A stretch of 64,000 bases of DNA, from the NCBI RefSeq assembly GCF_014229965.1, contig NZ_JABGBW010000002.1, positions 186,001 to 250,000 on the forward strand. The letters are read 5' to 3'. This document shows, piece after piece, positions 1-9,202 of this stretch. A program made the translations under genes and the position numbers. Position 1 is the first letter of the stretch, and each line of letters begins with the position of its first letter. The notes beneath the pieces were generated by a model. It was given only the letters and a program-made list of their open reading frames with translations, made no database searches and had not been told where the DNA came from. The DNA is from Peptostreptococcus canis (GTDB lineage Bacteria > Bacillota > Clostridia > Peptostreptococcales > Peptostreptococcaceae).

Positions 1-967
1 CATCAAAAGTTGTAGCACCGATACAATTTAGCTCACCTCTAGCCAACATAGGCTTAATTAAATTTCCTGCATCCATAGACCCTTCAGTTTTTCCCGCTCC
101 TACTATTGTATGGATTTCATCTATAAAAAGTATTATTTTACCGTCCGAGCTTGATACCTCTTTTAAAACGGCTTTTAATCTCTCTTCAAACTCACCTCTA
201 TACTTAGCTCCGGCTATAAGTGCTCCCATATCCAGTGAATATACTATTTTGTTTTTCAAACCTTCAGGAACATCACCTTTTACGATCCTTTGAGCCAATC
301 CTTCTACAATTGCTGTTTTACCTACTCCCGGTTCTCCTATAAGAACGGGATTATTTTTGGTACGTCTTGATAAAATTCTTATTGCTCTTCTTATTTCTTC
401 ATCTCTTCCTATTACCGGATCTAATTTATTATCCTGAGCCAATTTCACCAAATTTGTACCATATTTGGAAAGAGCATCAAATGTTCCCTCCGGATCTTGT
501 GTATCAACCCTCTGATTTCCTCTAACTTCATGAAGAATATTTAAAAATTCTTGTTTTATTATTCCAAACTGTTTAAAAATTCTTCCTATATTACTATTTG
601 CTTCAATATCAAATATAGCAAGCATCAAATGTTCAACACTGATATACGAGTCTTTAAAATCATGAGATATTTCTTCTGCTTTTACTAATATTTCATTAAT
701 TTTTCGTGTTGCCTGAACTCCTTGAGCACTTGCAGCTTCGCCTGTTACTCTCGGAAGCTTATTAATCTCATTTTTCAAAGCATTTAGTAACGTATCAATA
801 CTTATATTCATTTTCTTTAAAATGCTTGGTATTAATCCATCTTCTTGTTCAATTAACGAATATACCAAATGAATTGAATCCACTTGTTGATTATTGTTTT
901 TCACAGCTTCTGAAAAAGCCGAATTCAAAGCATTCTGTACTCTTAATGTCATTTTTTCTACATTCAT
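1..967 (-). CDS. clpB: ATP-dependent disaggregase ClpB (5' part; gene runs off the window)
   Basis: About 322 N-terminal residues of a Hsp100 chaperone that, with DnaK, pulls polypeptides out of cytoplasmic aggregates. The tandem Clp N-domain covers roughly residues 1-145. NBD1 follows, with the sensor-like [18 protein letters not shown], Walker [10 protein letters not shown] and Walker [10 protein letters not shown], then [12 protein letters not shown] where the window ends. That NBD1 wording is typical of ClpB rather than ClpC or ClpA. The start is ATG at 967, preceded by AAAGGAAG. The frame is open to base 1, so the middle domain and NBD2 lie outside. No CIRCE or CtsR box was seen just upstream; the gene lies 60 bp behind two small genes and may be read with them. 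Confidence 0.95.
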   Translation of the reverse strand, partial: MNVEKMTLRVQNALNSAFSEAVKNNNQQVDSIHLVYSLIEQEDGLIPSILKKMNISIDTLLNALKNEINKLPRVTGEAASAQGVQATRKINEILVKAEEISHDFKDSYISVEHLMLAIFDIEANSNIGRIFKQFGIIKQEFLNILHEVRGNQRVDTQDPEGTFDALSKYGTNLVKLAQDNKLDPVIGRDEEIRRAIRILSRRTKNNPVLIGEPGVGKTAIVEGLAQRIVKGDVPEGLKNKIVYSLDMGALIAGAKYRGEFEERLKAVLKEVSSSDGKIILFIDEIHTIVGAGKTEGSMDAGNLIKPMLARGELNCIGATTFD

Positions 968-1027
968 AATTATCTTCCTTTCTTTTCATTAATTTAATCT
1001 TATAAATACAACTCAAACTATATAATG

Positions 1028-1648
1028 TTAATCTCGCACAATTATCGATCTTCTCAAATCAAGTATACTATCTATTAAATCCTCTCCTTTATCAGGGTTA
1101 AAACTTAAATTTAATTTAAACGTATTCGCGTAATTCAAAAAATCCAAATCGCTATTAGTATTGGCTATCATATAGACATCCTCAATTAACAAGTTTCTTT
1201 CTCCAATCACCATTTTATTGCATATGTCAATAAATTCTTCTCTATAATCTATTAAGTATCTGCTATTAAATAAATCATACTTTATTTCTATGATATTATT
1301 AATAATCTTCATAATATATGAATTAATTTTATCGTACACTATATCATCCGAATATATAGATATTTCATCAAATATATATTGTCCAAAAATTGGATGTACA
1401 TTTTTCTTCAGCTTAACTACATAATTATCAGGCAAAGAAAATTCCAATTTCCAGTAATTTGAATTTTCTTTTTGTAACACTATAACTTTTCTACTATCTA
1501 AATTAGTCTCAAAATCCTGAAGTGAGCATAGAAAATTGTCAATATTAAACATATCAACTCGATTTTCAAAAAATGAGTCAAACCACTTCATTATTTCCCT
1601 ATCAAATTTTAACCTCACATAATCACTTCTTTCTCTTTTTAAGTTCAT
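1028..1648 (-). CDS. Hypothetical protein, 206 aa
   Basis: I do not recognise this protein. It is charged and soluble, with no signal peptide, no convincing membrane segment and no metal- or nucleotide-binding motif I can name. Its ATG lies inside the end of the upstream winged-helix gene (26 bp overlap), which implies translational coupling, and clpB follows 60 bp downstream. The ribosome binding site is weak (GATAGC), consistent with coupling. The middle is rich in Ile, Asn and Tyr (residues about 95-135). It may act with the winged-helix protein or in stress response with ClpB, but that is context only. Confidence 0.7.
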   Translation of the reverse strand: MNLKRERSDYVRLKFDREIMKWFDSFFENRVDMFNIDNFLCSLQDFETNLDSRKVIVLQKENSNYWKLEFSLPDNYVVKLKKNVHPIFGQYIFDEISIYSDDIVYDKINSYIMKIINNIIEIKYDLFNSRYLIDYREEFIDICNKMVIGERNLLIEDVYMIANTNSDLDFLNYANTFKLNLSFNPDKGEDLIDSILDLRRSIIVRD

Positions 1649-2051
1649 TGCTATCTTTATGCTTTGTATATTCCTTTATCAACTTGTCCCTCTCATATTT
1701 CGACCCTTTATATGATACCAACGGATTAATCATATAAAGTCCATTTCGTATTTTCACCAAAAAATCTTTTTCACCGTATTCTACAAACATAACAGAAAGA
1801 CCGGTTTTTGGATAATCAAGAGTTTCTGAAAACTCATCAAGCGTCATATATATCTTATTATCCTTATCCATCAAACTTATCAATATCATTGGAATTAAGG
1901 ATTTCTTGGGCATTTTATCGCAAAAGACTTTTATATAATTTTCAGGAGAGATATTTAAAAATCTATTTCCTCTCCCAAAAGATTCTATATTTCTACTTTC
2001 AGTCATATCATCAATAATAAATTCTCTTGGATTTTTTTTCAGTTCGAACAT
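1623..2051 (-). CDS. RepL-like winged-helix protein, 142 aa
   Basis: Probably a DNA-binding winged-helix protein. The segment from about residue 40 to 120 resembles the RepL family of Firmicute plasmid replication initiators and related regulators: a hydrophobic helix (LIPMILISLMDK), a recognition-helix region (LDEFSETLDYPKTGLSVMF) and a wing ending in RNGLYMINPLVSYKG, close to the NGxYMxNP signature. The start is set at the ATG at 2051, behind AAAGGATGTG. A longer reading from 2117 would begin upstream of the promoter at 2074-2102. The tail is Lys/Glu-rich. On a chromosome beside clpB it is more likely a regulator or plasmid-derived relic than an active replicase. Family assignment rests on motif resemblance only. 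Confidence 0.6.
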   Translation of the reverse strand: MFELKKNPREFIIDDMTESRNIESFGRGNRFLNISPENYIKVFCDKMPKKSLIPMILISLMDKDNKIYMTLDEFSETLDYPKTGLSVMFVEYGEKDFLVKIRNGLYMINPLVSYKGSKYERDKLIKEYTKHKDSNELKKRKK

Positions 2052-2365
2052 TTTTATCACATCCTTTAAATATACTATATATACTAAAATCCATAAAGTC
2101 AACATCTCTTTTTTCAATTTATATTATTTCAATATATATTAATATATCAAAATAATATATTTTTATTTAGTAGTTTAATTGAAATTAAATATTTTAGTAT
2201 ATTTATAGAAAAAATTCAAATTTTTTATTAATCTAATTCAAATTGATACTAAATTATATATAGTATTATCATTTTTTTAAACATTATATAACCGCGTTTA
2301 TTAAGCAATAGTTTAGGTATCCTATGGTATAATTAATTTGAATATTTATAATAGGAAGTGAGTAA
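2052..2365. promoter_or_regulatory. Divergent intergenic region with TAGTAT-type repeats
   Basis: This 314-bp AT-rich spacer separates the minus-strand winged-helix gene from dxr. It holds the promoter at 2074-2102 and a TATAAT at 2328-2333 placed to serve dxr, with no clear -35. Related motifs recur: TATACTA twice at 2071-2086, TTTTAGTATAT at 2192-2202, and the inverted pair ATACTA/TAGTAT at 2246-2251 and 2261-2266. These could be operators, perhaps for the winged-helix protein. No gene or RNA structure is evident otherwise. Confidence 0.4.
2074..2102 (-). promoter_or_regulatory. Sigma-A type promoter of the winged-helix gene
   Basis: The minus strand reads TTGACT (2102-2097), a 17-bp spacer and TATAGT (2079-2074). 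The expected start of transcription is only about 15 nt before the ATG at 2051, so the leader is short and the downstream start codon is favoured. The -10 region lies in a TATACTA direct repeat (2071-2086). Confidence 0.6.
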
Positions 2366-3568
2366 ATGGATAAAAATTCGATTAATATAAAAAATATATC
2401 TATTTTAGGATCGACAGGTTCTATCGGTAGACAAACTCTAGATGTTATTAGAAATAATTCCGGTTATTTCAGAGTAATTGGGCTTAGCACAAATAAAAAT
2501 ATAGATTTACTTTTAGAACAAATCAAGGAATTTAGACCTAAAATGGTTACTATTTTCGATAAGGATTCATATCAAAAATTTTTAAAGTACAAAAAAAATC
2601 AAGAATTTGCCGAATTACTTGATAACATAAAAATTCTAAATGGACTTGATGGCTTAGTAGAAATCGCCAAATCTAAAGAAATATCTATTTTAGTAACTGC
2701 AGTTGTGGGTATGATAGGATTACTACCTACTATAGAAGCAATTAAAAATTCTACTACAATTGCACTTGCAAATAAAGAAACCCTTGTGACCGCCGGGAAA
2801 ATAGTCATGGAACAGGCAAGAAAATTTAAGGCTTCTATTATTCCTATAGATAGCGAACACAGTGCTATTTTCCAATGTTTAAATGGAGAATCCGGCAATA
2901 AAATAGATAAGATATTACTTACTGCCTCTGGTGGACCTTTTAGGGGAAAAACGACAGATGAACTTGAAAACGTAACAAAAAAAGATGCTTTAAATCATCC
3001 AAATTGGATTATGGGGCAAAAAATAACTATTGATTCATCGACATTGATGAATAAGGGATTAGAGGTAATTGAGGCAAAATGGTTATTTGATGTAGATCCT
3101 GATGATATAATAGTCCATGTTCATCCACAAAGTATAATCCATTCAATGGTTCAATTTAAAGATACATCAGTTATTGCTCAATTAGGTTGTCCTGATATGA
3201 GAGTTCCTATCCAATACGCTCTTACATATCCAAAAAGAGTCGATAACAATTACGAAAAATTAGATCTTTTTAAAATATCTAATTTGACATTCGAAAAACC
3301 TGATTTAAATGTTTTTCCATGTCTAAAAATTGCATATGATTGTCTAAAACACGGGGGAACAGACTGCACAGTAATGAACGCTGCAAATGAAGTTCTTGTC
3401 GAAATGTTTCTAGATGATTTAATCAAATTTTATGATATACCTAAATATATTCAATTGGCAATTGACAAACACGAATATATAGAAAATCCCACTTTATCTG
3501 AAATAATAGATACTGATAAATGGACTAGAGATTTTATAAATGACTATTTAAAAAGGAAGGTGAATTAA
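2366..3568 (+). CDS. dxr: 1-deoxy-D-xylulose 5-phosphate reductoisomerase
   Basis: This cytoplasmic enzyme converts DXP to 2-C-methyl-D-erythritol 4-phosphate with NADPH, the committing step of the MEP isoprenoid pathway. The 400-aa length is normal. The N-terminal Rossmann motif [14 protein letters not shown] is at residues 15-28. The metal and substrate site [11 protein letters not shown] follows near residue 162, then TASGGPFRG and [28 protein letters not shown], which are family hallmarks. The ATG is preceded by AGGAAGTGAG. The stop shares one base with the start of rseP (TAATG), so the two are translationally coupled, and ispG of the same pathway follows. Confidence 0.97.
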   Translation: MDKNSINIKNISILGSTGSIGRQTLDVIRNNSGYFRVIGLSTNKNIDLLLEQIKEFRPKMVTIFDKDSYQKFLKYKKNQEFAELLDNIKILNGLDGLVEIAKSKEISILVTAVVGMIGLLPTIEAIKNSTTIALANKETLVTAGKIVMEQARKFKASIIPIDSEHSAIFQCLNGESGNKIDKILLTASGGPFRGKTTDELENVTKKDALNHPNWIMGQKITIDSSTLMNKGLEVIEAKWLFDVDPDDIIVHVHPQSIIHSMVQFKDTSVIAQLGCPDMRVPIQYALTYPKRVDNNYEKLDLFKISNLTFEKPDLNVFPCLKIAYDCLKHGGTDCTVMNAANEVLVEMFLDDLIKFYDIPKYIQLAIDKHEYIENPTLSEIIDTDKWTRDFINDYLKRKVN

Positions 3569-4581
3569 TGAATATTATTGCTGCTATTTTAGTATTTGGC
3601 TTAATAATTTTTATACACGAACTTGGACATTTCTACTTTGCAAAAAAAGCTGGAGTAACAATACATGAATTTGCAATAGGTATGGGACCAGCAATTTTTA
3701 AAAAAGAAAAAAATGGAACTTTATATTCTATAAGATTATTTCCGGTAGGTGGTTTTGTTGCTATGGAGGGTGAGGATGAAGAATCAAACGATCCGAATTC
3801 TTTTGGTAAAAAGACTATCAAAGAAAGATTTTTATCTATATTTGCCGGACCGATGGCAAATATTATACTTTGTATAGTGTTGTTAATACCATTTTTCTTT
3901 TTTAGAGGGACTCCAACTACTACTTTTGATACTGTTATTAAAAATAGTCCGGCATACAACGTCGGTTTCAAAAAAGGTGATAGAATTATATCTATTGACA
4001 ATAGAAAAATAAATAACTTTGAAGAACTTGGAACAATAATTGGAAATTCCAATGGTAACGAAATGAAAATAAAATATGAAAGAAATGGAAAAATAGAAAA
4101 TAAATCTATATCTGCAGAAAAACAATCCGGCAAATATGTTATAGGAATCAAACCGACTAGTGAAAAAAATCCTCTAAAAGCTATTAAGCAAGCATTTGTA
4201 TCTACATATGTAATTTCGAAAACTATGTTAGTTTTCCTATGGCAACTTATTACCGGTCAACTTTCGGGCAAAGTAATGGATACTGTATCAGGACCTGTCG
4301 GAGTTGTAAATATGGTTTCAAATGCTGCGACAACAGGTATTCTCAATCTGGTATTTATGACTGCTTTAATAAGTCTTAATATAGGCATAATGAATCTTCT
4401 TCCTATACCAGCTCTTGATGGTTGGAGAATTCTTATGTTAATGATAGAAAAAATAAGAAAGGGCAAAAAAATTCCTGCAAAAATAGAAGGTTATATTAAT
4501 GGAATTGGTCTGATTGCTCTACTTTCATTTATGGTATTTATCACTTATGCGGATATTATGAAACTAATATTCAAAAAGTAA
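3568..4581 (+). CDS. rseP: Site-2 intramembrane zinc metalloprotease RseP
   Basis: This 337-aa membrane protease of the S2P family cleaves anti-sigma factors and remnant signal peptides within the membrane. The first segment contains the zinc-binding HELGH (about residues 17-21), and the second metal-ligand motif is NLLPIPALDGWRI near residue 275. A single PDZ domain lies between them (about 120-190, with VGFKKGDRIISID). Four membrane spans are visible. The usual LDGGR motif is LDGWR here, which keeps the Asp. It overlaps dxr by one base and lies in the common Firmicute order dxr-rseP-ispG. Confidence 0.95.
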   Translation: MNIIAAILVFGLIIFIHELGHFYFAKKAGVTIHEFAIGMGPAIFKKEKNGTLYSIRLFPVGGFVAMEGEDEESNDPNSFGKKTIKERFLSIFAGPMANIILCIVLLIPFFFFRGTPTTTFDTVIKNSPAYNVGFKKGDRIISIDNRKINNFEELGTIIGNSNGNEMKIKYERNGKIENKSISAEKQSGKYVIGIKPTSEKNPLKAIKQAFVSTYVISKTMLVFLWQLITGQLSGKVMDTVSGPVGVVNMVSNAATTGILNLVFMTALISLNIGIMNLLPIPALDGWRILMLMIEKIRKGKKIPAKIEGYINGIGLIALLSFMVFITYADIMKLIFKK

Positions 4582-4624
4582 TTATGTTTTATTAAAGCAT
4601 TTTCAGGATAATTATTATATGTAA

Positions 4625-4697
4625 CAGTTCATTGTACTAATTGGTCGATTAGTTGTATCACATATTAATCAATCGATTAGTACAATTTTTTGAACTG
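4625..4697 (+). repeat. Long imperfect inverted repeat between rseP and ispG
   Basis: The outer arms are CAGTTCA (4625-4631) and TGAACTG (4691-4697). The inner arms TTGTACTAAT (4632-4641) and ATTAGTACAA (4676-4685) continue, with few mismatches, towards a loop near 4656. A TTTTTT run lies in the 3' side. It would fold into a stem of more than 20 bp in the mRNA just before the ispG ribosome binding site. It may be an attenuator, a processing site or a palindromic repeat element. Confidence 0.6.
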
Positions 4698-4719
4698 AAA
4701 ATAGAAAGAAGGTAATTTT

Positions 4720-5790
4720 ATGAACTATACTAGAAAACCAAGCAGACAGGTTATGGTTGGTAACGTTAAAATAGGCGGAAATGCCCCCATAGCAGTTCAG
4801 TCTATGACAAATACTGATACAAGAGATGCCGAATCAACAATAGATCAAATAAACAGGCTTACACACGCGGGTTGTGATATAGTTAGAATTGCTGTTCCTG
4901 ATTTAACCGCAGCTAAAAACATTGGAAAAATAAAGAAAAAAATAACTATACCATTAGTCGCCGATATACATTTTGATTATAGGTTGGCTTTAGAAGCTAT
5001 AAATCAAGGAATTGATGCAATAAGAATTAACCCGGGAAATATCGGTAATATAGAAAAAACTAAAGCAGTAGTTGAAGCCTGCAAAATTAATAATATTCCC
5101 ATCAGAATAGGTGTAAACGGCGGATCACTTGAAAAAAAACTACTGGAGAAATTCGGTGGTGCAACTCCGGAAGCGATGGTAGAATCAGCACTCACACATA
5201 TAAAAATTCTTGAGGATCTCAATTTTAATGATATAGTGATATCCCTGAAGAGTTCTGATATCTTAACATCGGTTGCTGCTTATAGATTGATGTCTTCGAA
5301 AGTAGACTATCCTTTACATTTAGGAATTACAGAGGCCGGTGGAATAAAAAAAGGTACTATTAAGTCATCAATAGGTATCGGATCTCTTTTAGTTGATGGA
5401 ATTGGTGATACTATAAGAATATCACTTACAGGAGATCCTGTTGAAGAAGTAAATGTCGGAAAAGAAATTCTAAGAAGTATTGGCCTTCTTAATGATAGAA
5501 TAAAAATCGTTTCTTGCCCGACCTGTGGAAGATGCCAAATTGATTTAATAAAATTAGCCGGACAAGTTGAAAAAAAAATAGAACATATAGAAAAAAATAT
5601 GACTGTTGCAATAATGGGATGTGCAGTAAACGGACCCGGGGAAGCACGTGAAGCAGATATCGGTATCGCTGGTGGTGATGGTATTGGTCTTCTATTTAAA
5701 AAAGGTGAGATTATTAAAAGAATTCCTCAAGAAGAAATAGTAGATACCCTACTTGACGAAATACTAAAAAATGAAATCAATATGGAGTAA
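4720..5790 (+). CDS. ispG: 4-hydroxy-3-methylbut-2-enyl diphosphate synthase (flavodoxin/ferredoxin)
   Basis: IspG (GcpE) reductively opens MEcPP to HMBPP in the sixth MEP-pathway step, using a [4Fe-4S] cluster. The 356-aa protein starts with a TIM-barrel-like region containing PIAVQSMTNTDTRD and PLVADIHFDYRLA. The C-terminal cluster domain has the three Cys ligands in SCPTCGRC and MGCAVNGPGEAREADIGIAGG. The start has AGAAGG seven bases upstream. It lies 138 bp behind rseP with the long palindrome between them, and a strong terminator follows, so this is the end of the dxr-rseP-ispG operon. Confidence 0.97.
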   Translation: MNYTRKPSRQVMVGNVKIGGNAPIAVQSMTNTDTRDAESTIDQINRLTHAGCDIVRIAVPDLTAAKNIGKIKKKITIPLVADIHFDYRLALEAINQGIDAIRINPGNIGNIEKTKAVVEACKINNIPIRIGVNGGSLEKKLLEKFGGATPEAMVESALTHIKILEDLNFNDIVISLKSSDILTSVAAYRLMSSKVDYPLHLGITEAGGIKKGTIKSSIGIGSLLVDGIGDTIRISLTGDPVEEVNVGKEILRSIGLLNDRIKIVSCPTCGRCQIDLIKLAGQVEKKIEHIEKNMTVAIMGCAVNGPGEAREADIGIAGGDGIGLLFKKGEIIKRIPQEEIVDTLLDEILKNEINME

Positions 5791-5827
5791 TTATTAAAAT
5801 TTTATTTTTATATTTCCTAATAATATA

Positions 5828-5874
5828 AAAGGCAAATTTAAGTAAGAATAATCTTAATTAAATTTGCCTTTTTA
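5828..5874. terminator. Bidirectional rho-independent terminator
   Basis: The stem AAAGGCAAATTTAA pairs with TTAAATTTGCCTTT and is flanked by A and T runs on both sides. It lies between the convergent ispG and DUF4846 lipoprotein genes, so it can end both transcripts. Confidence 0.85.
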
Positions 5875-5945
5875 TGTATTAAAAAAACCAAAAAATTTAA
5901 ACATATTAAACTTAATAAATTATTTATTTCCTGGAATTAAATTTC

Positions 5946-6851
5946 TTATTCATTGAATCTTTTCAGCTCATTTAACTCAAAGGTCCATTGTGGTGTTTTA
6001 AGTTTTCCTGAAGATTCAACTTCTTTTAATTTATACCAAGGTGATAATTCTTTATTTAGAGGATTAATCAACACCTGCGGTTGCTGGGCAGGCATATAAG
6101 ACTGTGCTAACATAAATATCTTTTCACCTTTTTTATCAGTAGCCATATCTATAATCATTACAGCGTGTCCTACTCTTTTTGTTCCAGGGGTTCCACCTCT
6201 TACAAACATATCTCCTATTTCCATATCTTTAAAACTTATAGGACGTGTATCTTTCACAAGAGACAAAGTTCCACTATATCCATATACGGTATCCATAAAC
6301 TTATTATAGACATTTTGATCTGCGGAAGGTTCTCCCATAAGAAAATATTCTCCACTTTCCGGATCGACTCTATATCCTCTGGTATATTTTTCAAAATCAG
6401 CTATACCACCTGATACGAATCTAAATTTTATATCAGAATATTTTTTCTGTTTATAAAGATAATCTCCTCTAAATTTATAACAGGCATCTGCACAATGCAG
6501 TAAATTTTTCCCCTCTAAATCTACATTGAATACAGAATCATACACACCATCGGATTTCTTCTCGCGTCCGTTATAATAGTATGACTTTTCACCATAAGGT
6601 TTCAATTCCTCATTTCTCAAGAAACTTGCGAAACTATTATCTTTAGTAATCACTCTCTTATATCCTTTTGGAGTATTATATCTAGTTTCTATATCATTTC
6701 CATCTTTATTTACAATATTATTTATATTAACATCTTGTTTTGACTTATTTTTTGAGGAATCTAAATTTTTACTATCTTTTTTACAACTGACTAGTGACAG
6801 AAATGTTGTTACTGCCAAGAGAATTATTAATCTTTTCTTGTTTTTATTCAT
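5946..6851 (-). CDS. DUF4846 lipoprotein
   Basis: This 301-aa surface lipoprotein has an N-terminal signal peptide with the lipobox LVSC at residues 20-23, followed by a Lys/Asn/Asp-rich linker to about residue 60. The rest matches the DUF4846 pattern: LLHCADACYKFRGDYLY, the F-SGG segment, the FMDTVYGYSGTLSL core, GDMFVRGG, GHAVMIIDMA and FMLAQSYMPAQQPQVL-NP, ending LKRF. The conserved Cys, His and Gln suggest a papain-like or NlpC-type fold, but no activity is established that I know of. SD is AGGAGAT. It ends the rpsB-to-cdsA block on the same strand, 30 bp after cdsA begins its reading. Confidence 0.8.
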   Translation of the reverse strand: MNKNKKRLIILLAVTTFLSLVSCKKDSKNLDSSKNKSKQDVNINNIVNKDGNDIETRYNTPKGYKRVITKDNSFASFLRNEELKPYGEKSYYYNGREKKSDGVYDSVFNVDLEGKNLLHCADACYKFRGDYLYKQKKYSDIKFRFVSGGIADFEKYTRGYRVDPESGEYFLMGEPSADQNVYNKFMDTVYGYSGTLSLVKDTRPISFKDMEIGDMFVRGGTPGTKRVGHAVMIIDMATDKKGEKIFMLAQSYMPAQQPQVLINPLNKELSPWYKLKEVESSGKLKTPQWTFELNELKRFNE

Positions 6852-6881
6852 AAAAAATCTCCTGTTCTTTATAAAATCTGT

Positions 6882-7661
6882 TTACTTTGCTAAATAAGTT
6901 AGCACTAAATATACATACGGAGCGACTAATATCACACTATCAAATCTGTCCAATACTCCTCCATGTCCCGGAATTATCTTTCCATAATCTTTTATTCCTA
7001 CATACCTCTTTATGGAAGATGCAATTAAATCTCCCATTTGGGCAATTACACTACCAACAAATGATAGCAAAACCATAGAGCCAAAAGGTAATCTAAAAAT
7101 TAAACCAAAAAGTACACAAAATGCAACACTTCCAAGTATACCACCTATACTTCCTTCTATTGTCTTTTTGGGGCTAATATCCGGTATAAGCTTATGCTTA
7201 CCATAGTTTTTACCTACAAAATAAGCAAAAATATCAGTAGCAAAAGCGATTATAAAAATAAGCCAAACATATATGTGACCTTTATTAATATTATCTATTG
7301 TCATAATAATATAATTAAAACAGAAACAGACATAGAAAATACCTGAAAAAGTTATCGATACATCTATTACATTTCTTTTTTGCTTTAATACATAGATTAT
7401 GGAAACAAAAAAAGCTATAAATAATATCAAAGATAACATCTCTGTTTTCCACTTAAAAATATTAGAAAACATCAATAGAACAGTATAAATATATCCAATT
7501 TCTTTTATTGGTATTACTTCTATATTCTCAAAAGCACTGTAAAATTCATGTAAGGCTATACTAATAATTATCGCACCTCCAACGTAAAGCGGAACCCCTT
7601 TAATAACTAATAGTATTAATAGAGGTAATAAAAATAGTGCTGAAATCAATCTCTGTTTCAT
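6882..7661 (-). CDS. cdsA: Phosphatidate cytidylyltransferase
   Basis: CdsA makes CDP-diacylglycerol from phosphatidate and CTP, the branch point for phospholipid synthesis, in the cytoplasmic membrane. The 259-aa protein has about eight hydrophobic segments. The family signature is near the C-terminus: [16 protein letters not shown] followed by [31 protein letters not shown], including the Asp residues that bind metal. GGGAGGG precedes the ATG. It follows uppS by 12 bp in the conserved Firmicute order frr-uppS-cdsA. In most relatives dxr comes next on the same strand, but here it does not. Confidence 0.96.
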   Translation of the reverse strand: [259 protein letters not shown]

Positions 7662-7673
7662 AATACCCTCCCA

Positions 7674-8405
7674 TTATTTTATACCACCAAATCTTCTATC
7701 TCTTTTTTGGTATGAATATATTGATTTTTGTAATTCTTTTTCATCAAAATCAGGCCAATGAATATCCGTATAATAAAACTCAGAATATGCCACTTCCCAC
7801 AATAAAAAATTGCTTAACCTTTGTTCTCCACTTGTTCTAATAACCAAGTCAGGATCTATAATACTCTTTGTGCTCAAATAAGAAGAAAATAAATCTTCAT
7901 CTATATCAGATATATTCAACCTTTCGTCTCTAACGTCTAAAGCAATAGACTTAATTGATTCTATAATATCAGCACGTCCACCATAATTTAATGCAAGTGA
8001 AAGTACCAGCCCATCATTGTCTTTAGTTTTTTCAATAGATTTATTGAGTTCAATTACACATGGTTCTGGAAGTTTCGTTATATCACCTATCGTTAATATC
8101 TTTACATTATTTTTATGCAATTCATCAAGCTCTTTTCTCAAATAACTTACAAGTAAAGTCATCAAGGCTGAAACTTCTTCTTTTGGTCTTTTCCAATTTT
8201 CTGTAGAGAAAGCATATAAAGTAAGATATCCAACTCCTAGTCTGGAACATTCTTTCACAACTTTTCTAATCGTTTCTACACCTGCTTTATGTCCAAAAGT
8301 CCTTGGCATCATTTTCGATTTTGCCCATCGTCCATTTCCATCCATTATTATAGCTATATGCTTAGGCACTTTTTCTAAATCTATATCATAAAATAAATTT
8401 TCCAT
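7674..8405 (-). CDS. uppS: Isoprenyl (undecaprenyl) diphosphate synthase
   Basis: This cis-prenyltransferase makes the C55 carrier lipid used in peptidoglycan and wall polymer export. The 243-aa protein carries the signature IAIIMDGNGRWAK (residues about 18-30) with the catalytic Asp, then FGHKAGVETIRKVV, TLYAFSTENWKRP and, near the end, DLVIRTSGEQRLSNFLLWEVAYSEFYYTD. The SD is weak (GAG at the start of a 10-nt gap). It is followed directly by cdsA and lies 187 bp after frr, separated by a terminator-like hairpin, so it may also have its own promoter. Confidence 0.97.
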   Translation of the reverse strand: MENLFYDIDLEKVPKHIAIIMDGNGRWAKSKMMPRTFGHKAGVETIRKVVKECSRLGVGYLTLYAFSTENWKRPKEEVSALMTLLVSYLRKELDELHKNNVKILTIGDITKLPEPCVIELNKSIEKTKDNDGLVLSLALNYGGRADIIESIKSIALDVRDERLNISDIDEDLFSSYLSTKSIIDPDLVIRTSGEQRLSNFLLWEVAYSEFYYTDIHWPDFDEKELQKSIYSYQKRDRRFGGIK

Positions 8406-8562
8406 ATTTAAACTCTATACAAAAAAGTATACTCCTTTCGTTCTTCTCTATTAATTATTATATCATAGATTTTTTTATATCATACAAAAATACCTACATA
8501 ATATTTAATATTATCTACATTAATATTATATCATATATCTTCTATATGATTTTTACAACAAA

Positions 8563-8586
8563 TAAAAAAGAAGGGCTATGCCCTTC
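8563..8586 (-). terminator. Terminator after frr
   Basis: The stem AAGGGC-ATA-GCCCTT is followed on the minus strand by TTTTTT. It separates frr from uppS, so the block is read as at least two transcripts or is partly attenuated here. Confidence 0.8.
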
Positions 8587-8591
8587 CCAAT

Positions 8592-9149
8592 TTATACTGC
8601 CATAATATCTTTTTCTTTTTCTGCTGTAAGAGTTTCAATAATTTTAATGTACTTATCTGTCATCTTTTGAACTTCATCAGTTGCTTTCTTAGCATCATCT
8701 TCAGTTAATTCACCAGCTTTTTCCATCTTTTTTATCTTATCATTTGCATCTCTTCTTTCATTTCTTATTCTTACTTTAAAAGTTTCAGATGCTTTTGATG
8801 CTTTTTTAGCCAACTCTTTTCTTCTTTCTTCAGTCAATTGAGGTACTACAATTCTTATTACAGAACCATCATTAGTAGGTGCAATTCCTATATCAGAATC
8901 CGAGATAGCTTTTTCTATTGAATGAATTGAGCTTTTATCCCATGGAGTAATAGTAAGTATTCTTCCTTCTGATACTGCTATTGCCGCCATCTGATTTACC
9001 GGAGTTGGAGTTCCATAATAATCAACTCTTACCTTATCAAGCATTGATTGATTTGCTCTGCCCGCTCTTATAGTACCAAATTCAAATTTTAAAGAATCAA
9101 TAGTTTTATCCATTTGTTCTTCTAATTGAACATGAATATCCAATTTCAT
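8592..9149 (-). CDS. frr: Ribosome recycling factor
   Basis: RRF splits the post-termination ribosome together with EF-G. At 185 aa it has normal length. Recognisable family segments include TIRAGRANQSMLDKVRVDYYGTPTPV, ITPWDKSSIHSIEKAI and LTEERRKELAKKASK, followed by the long helical arm NERRDANDKIKKMEKAGELTEDD. The ATG is preceded by AGGAGGTATT. It lies 53 bp after pyrH, as in most Firmicutes. Confidence 0.98.
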   Translation of the reverse strand: MKLDIHVQLEEQMDKTIDSLKFEFGTIRAGRANQSMLDKVRVDYYGTPTPVNQMAAIAVSEGRILTITPWDKSSIHSIEKAISDSDIGIAPTNDGSVIRIVVPQLTEERRKELAKKASKASETFKVRIRNERRDANDKIKKMEKAGELTEDDAKKATDEVQKMTDKYIKIIETLTAEKEKDIMAV

Positions 9150-9202
9150 AATAATACCTCCTGTAAGTAAACATAAATATTTTATTACCTATATTATACT
9201 AT

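Noticed and set aside
1623-2117. Longer form of the winged-helix protein starting at 2117
   Set aside because: It would begin upstream of the promoter at 2074-2102, and its extra N-terminus lacks a ribosome binding site, whereas the ATG at 2051 has AAAGGATG.
8458-8545. TTATATCATA repeated three times between uppS and frr
   Set aside because: Short and AT-rich; likely by chance in this base composition.
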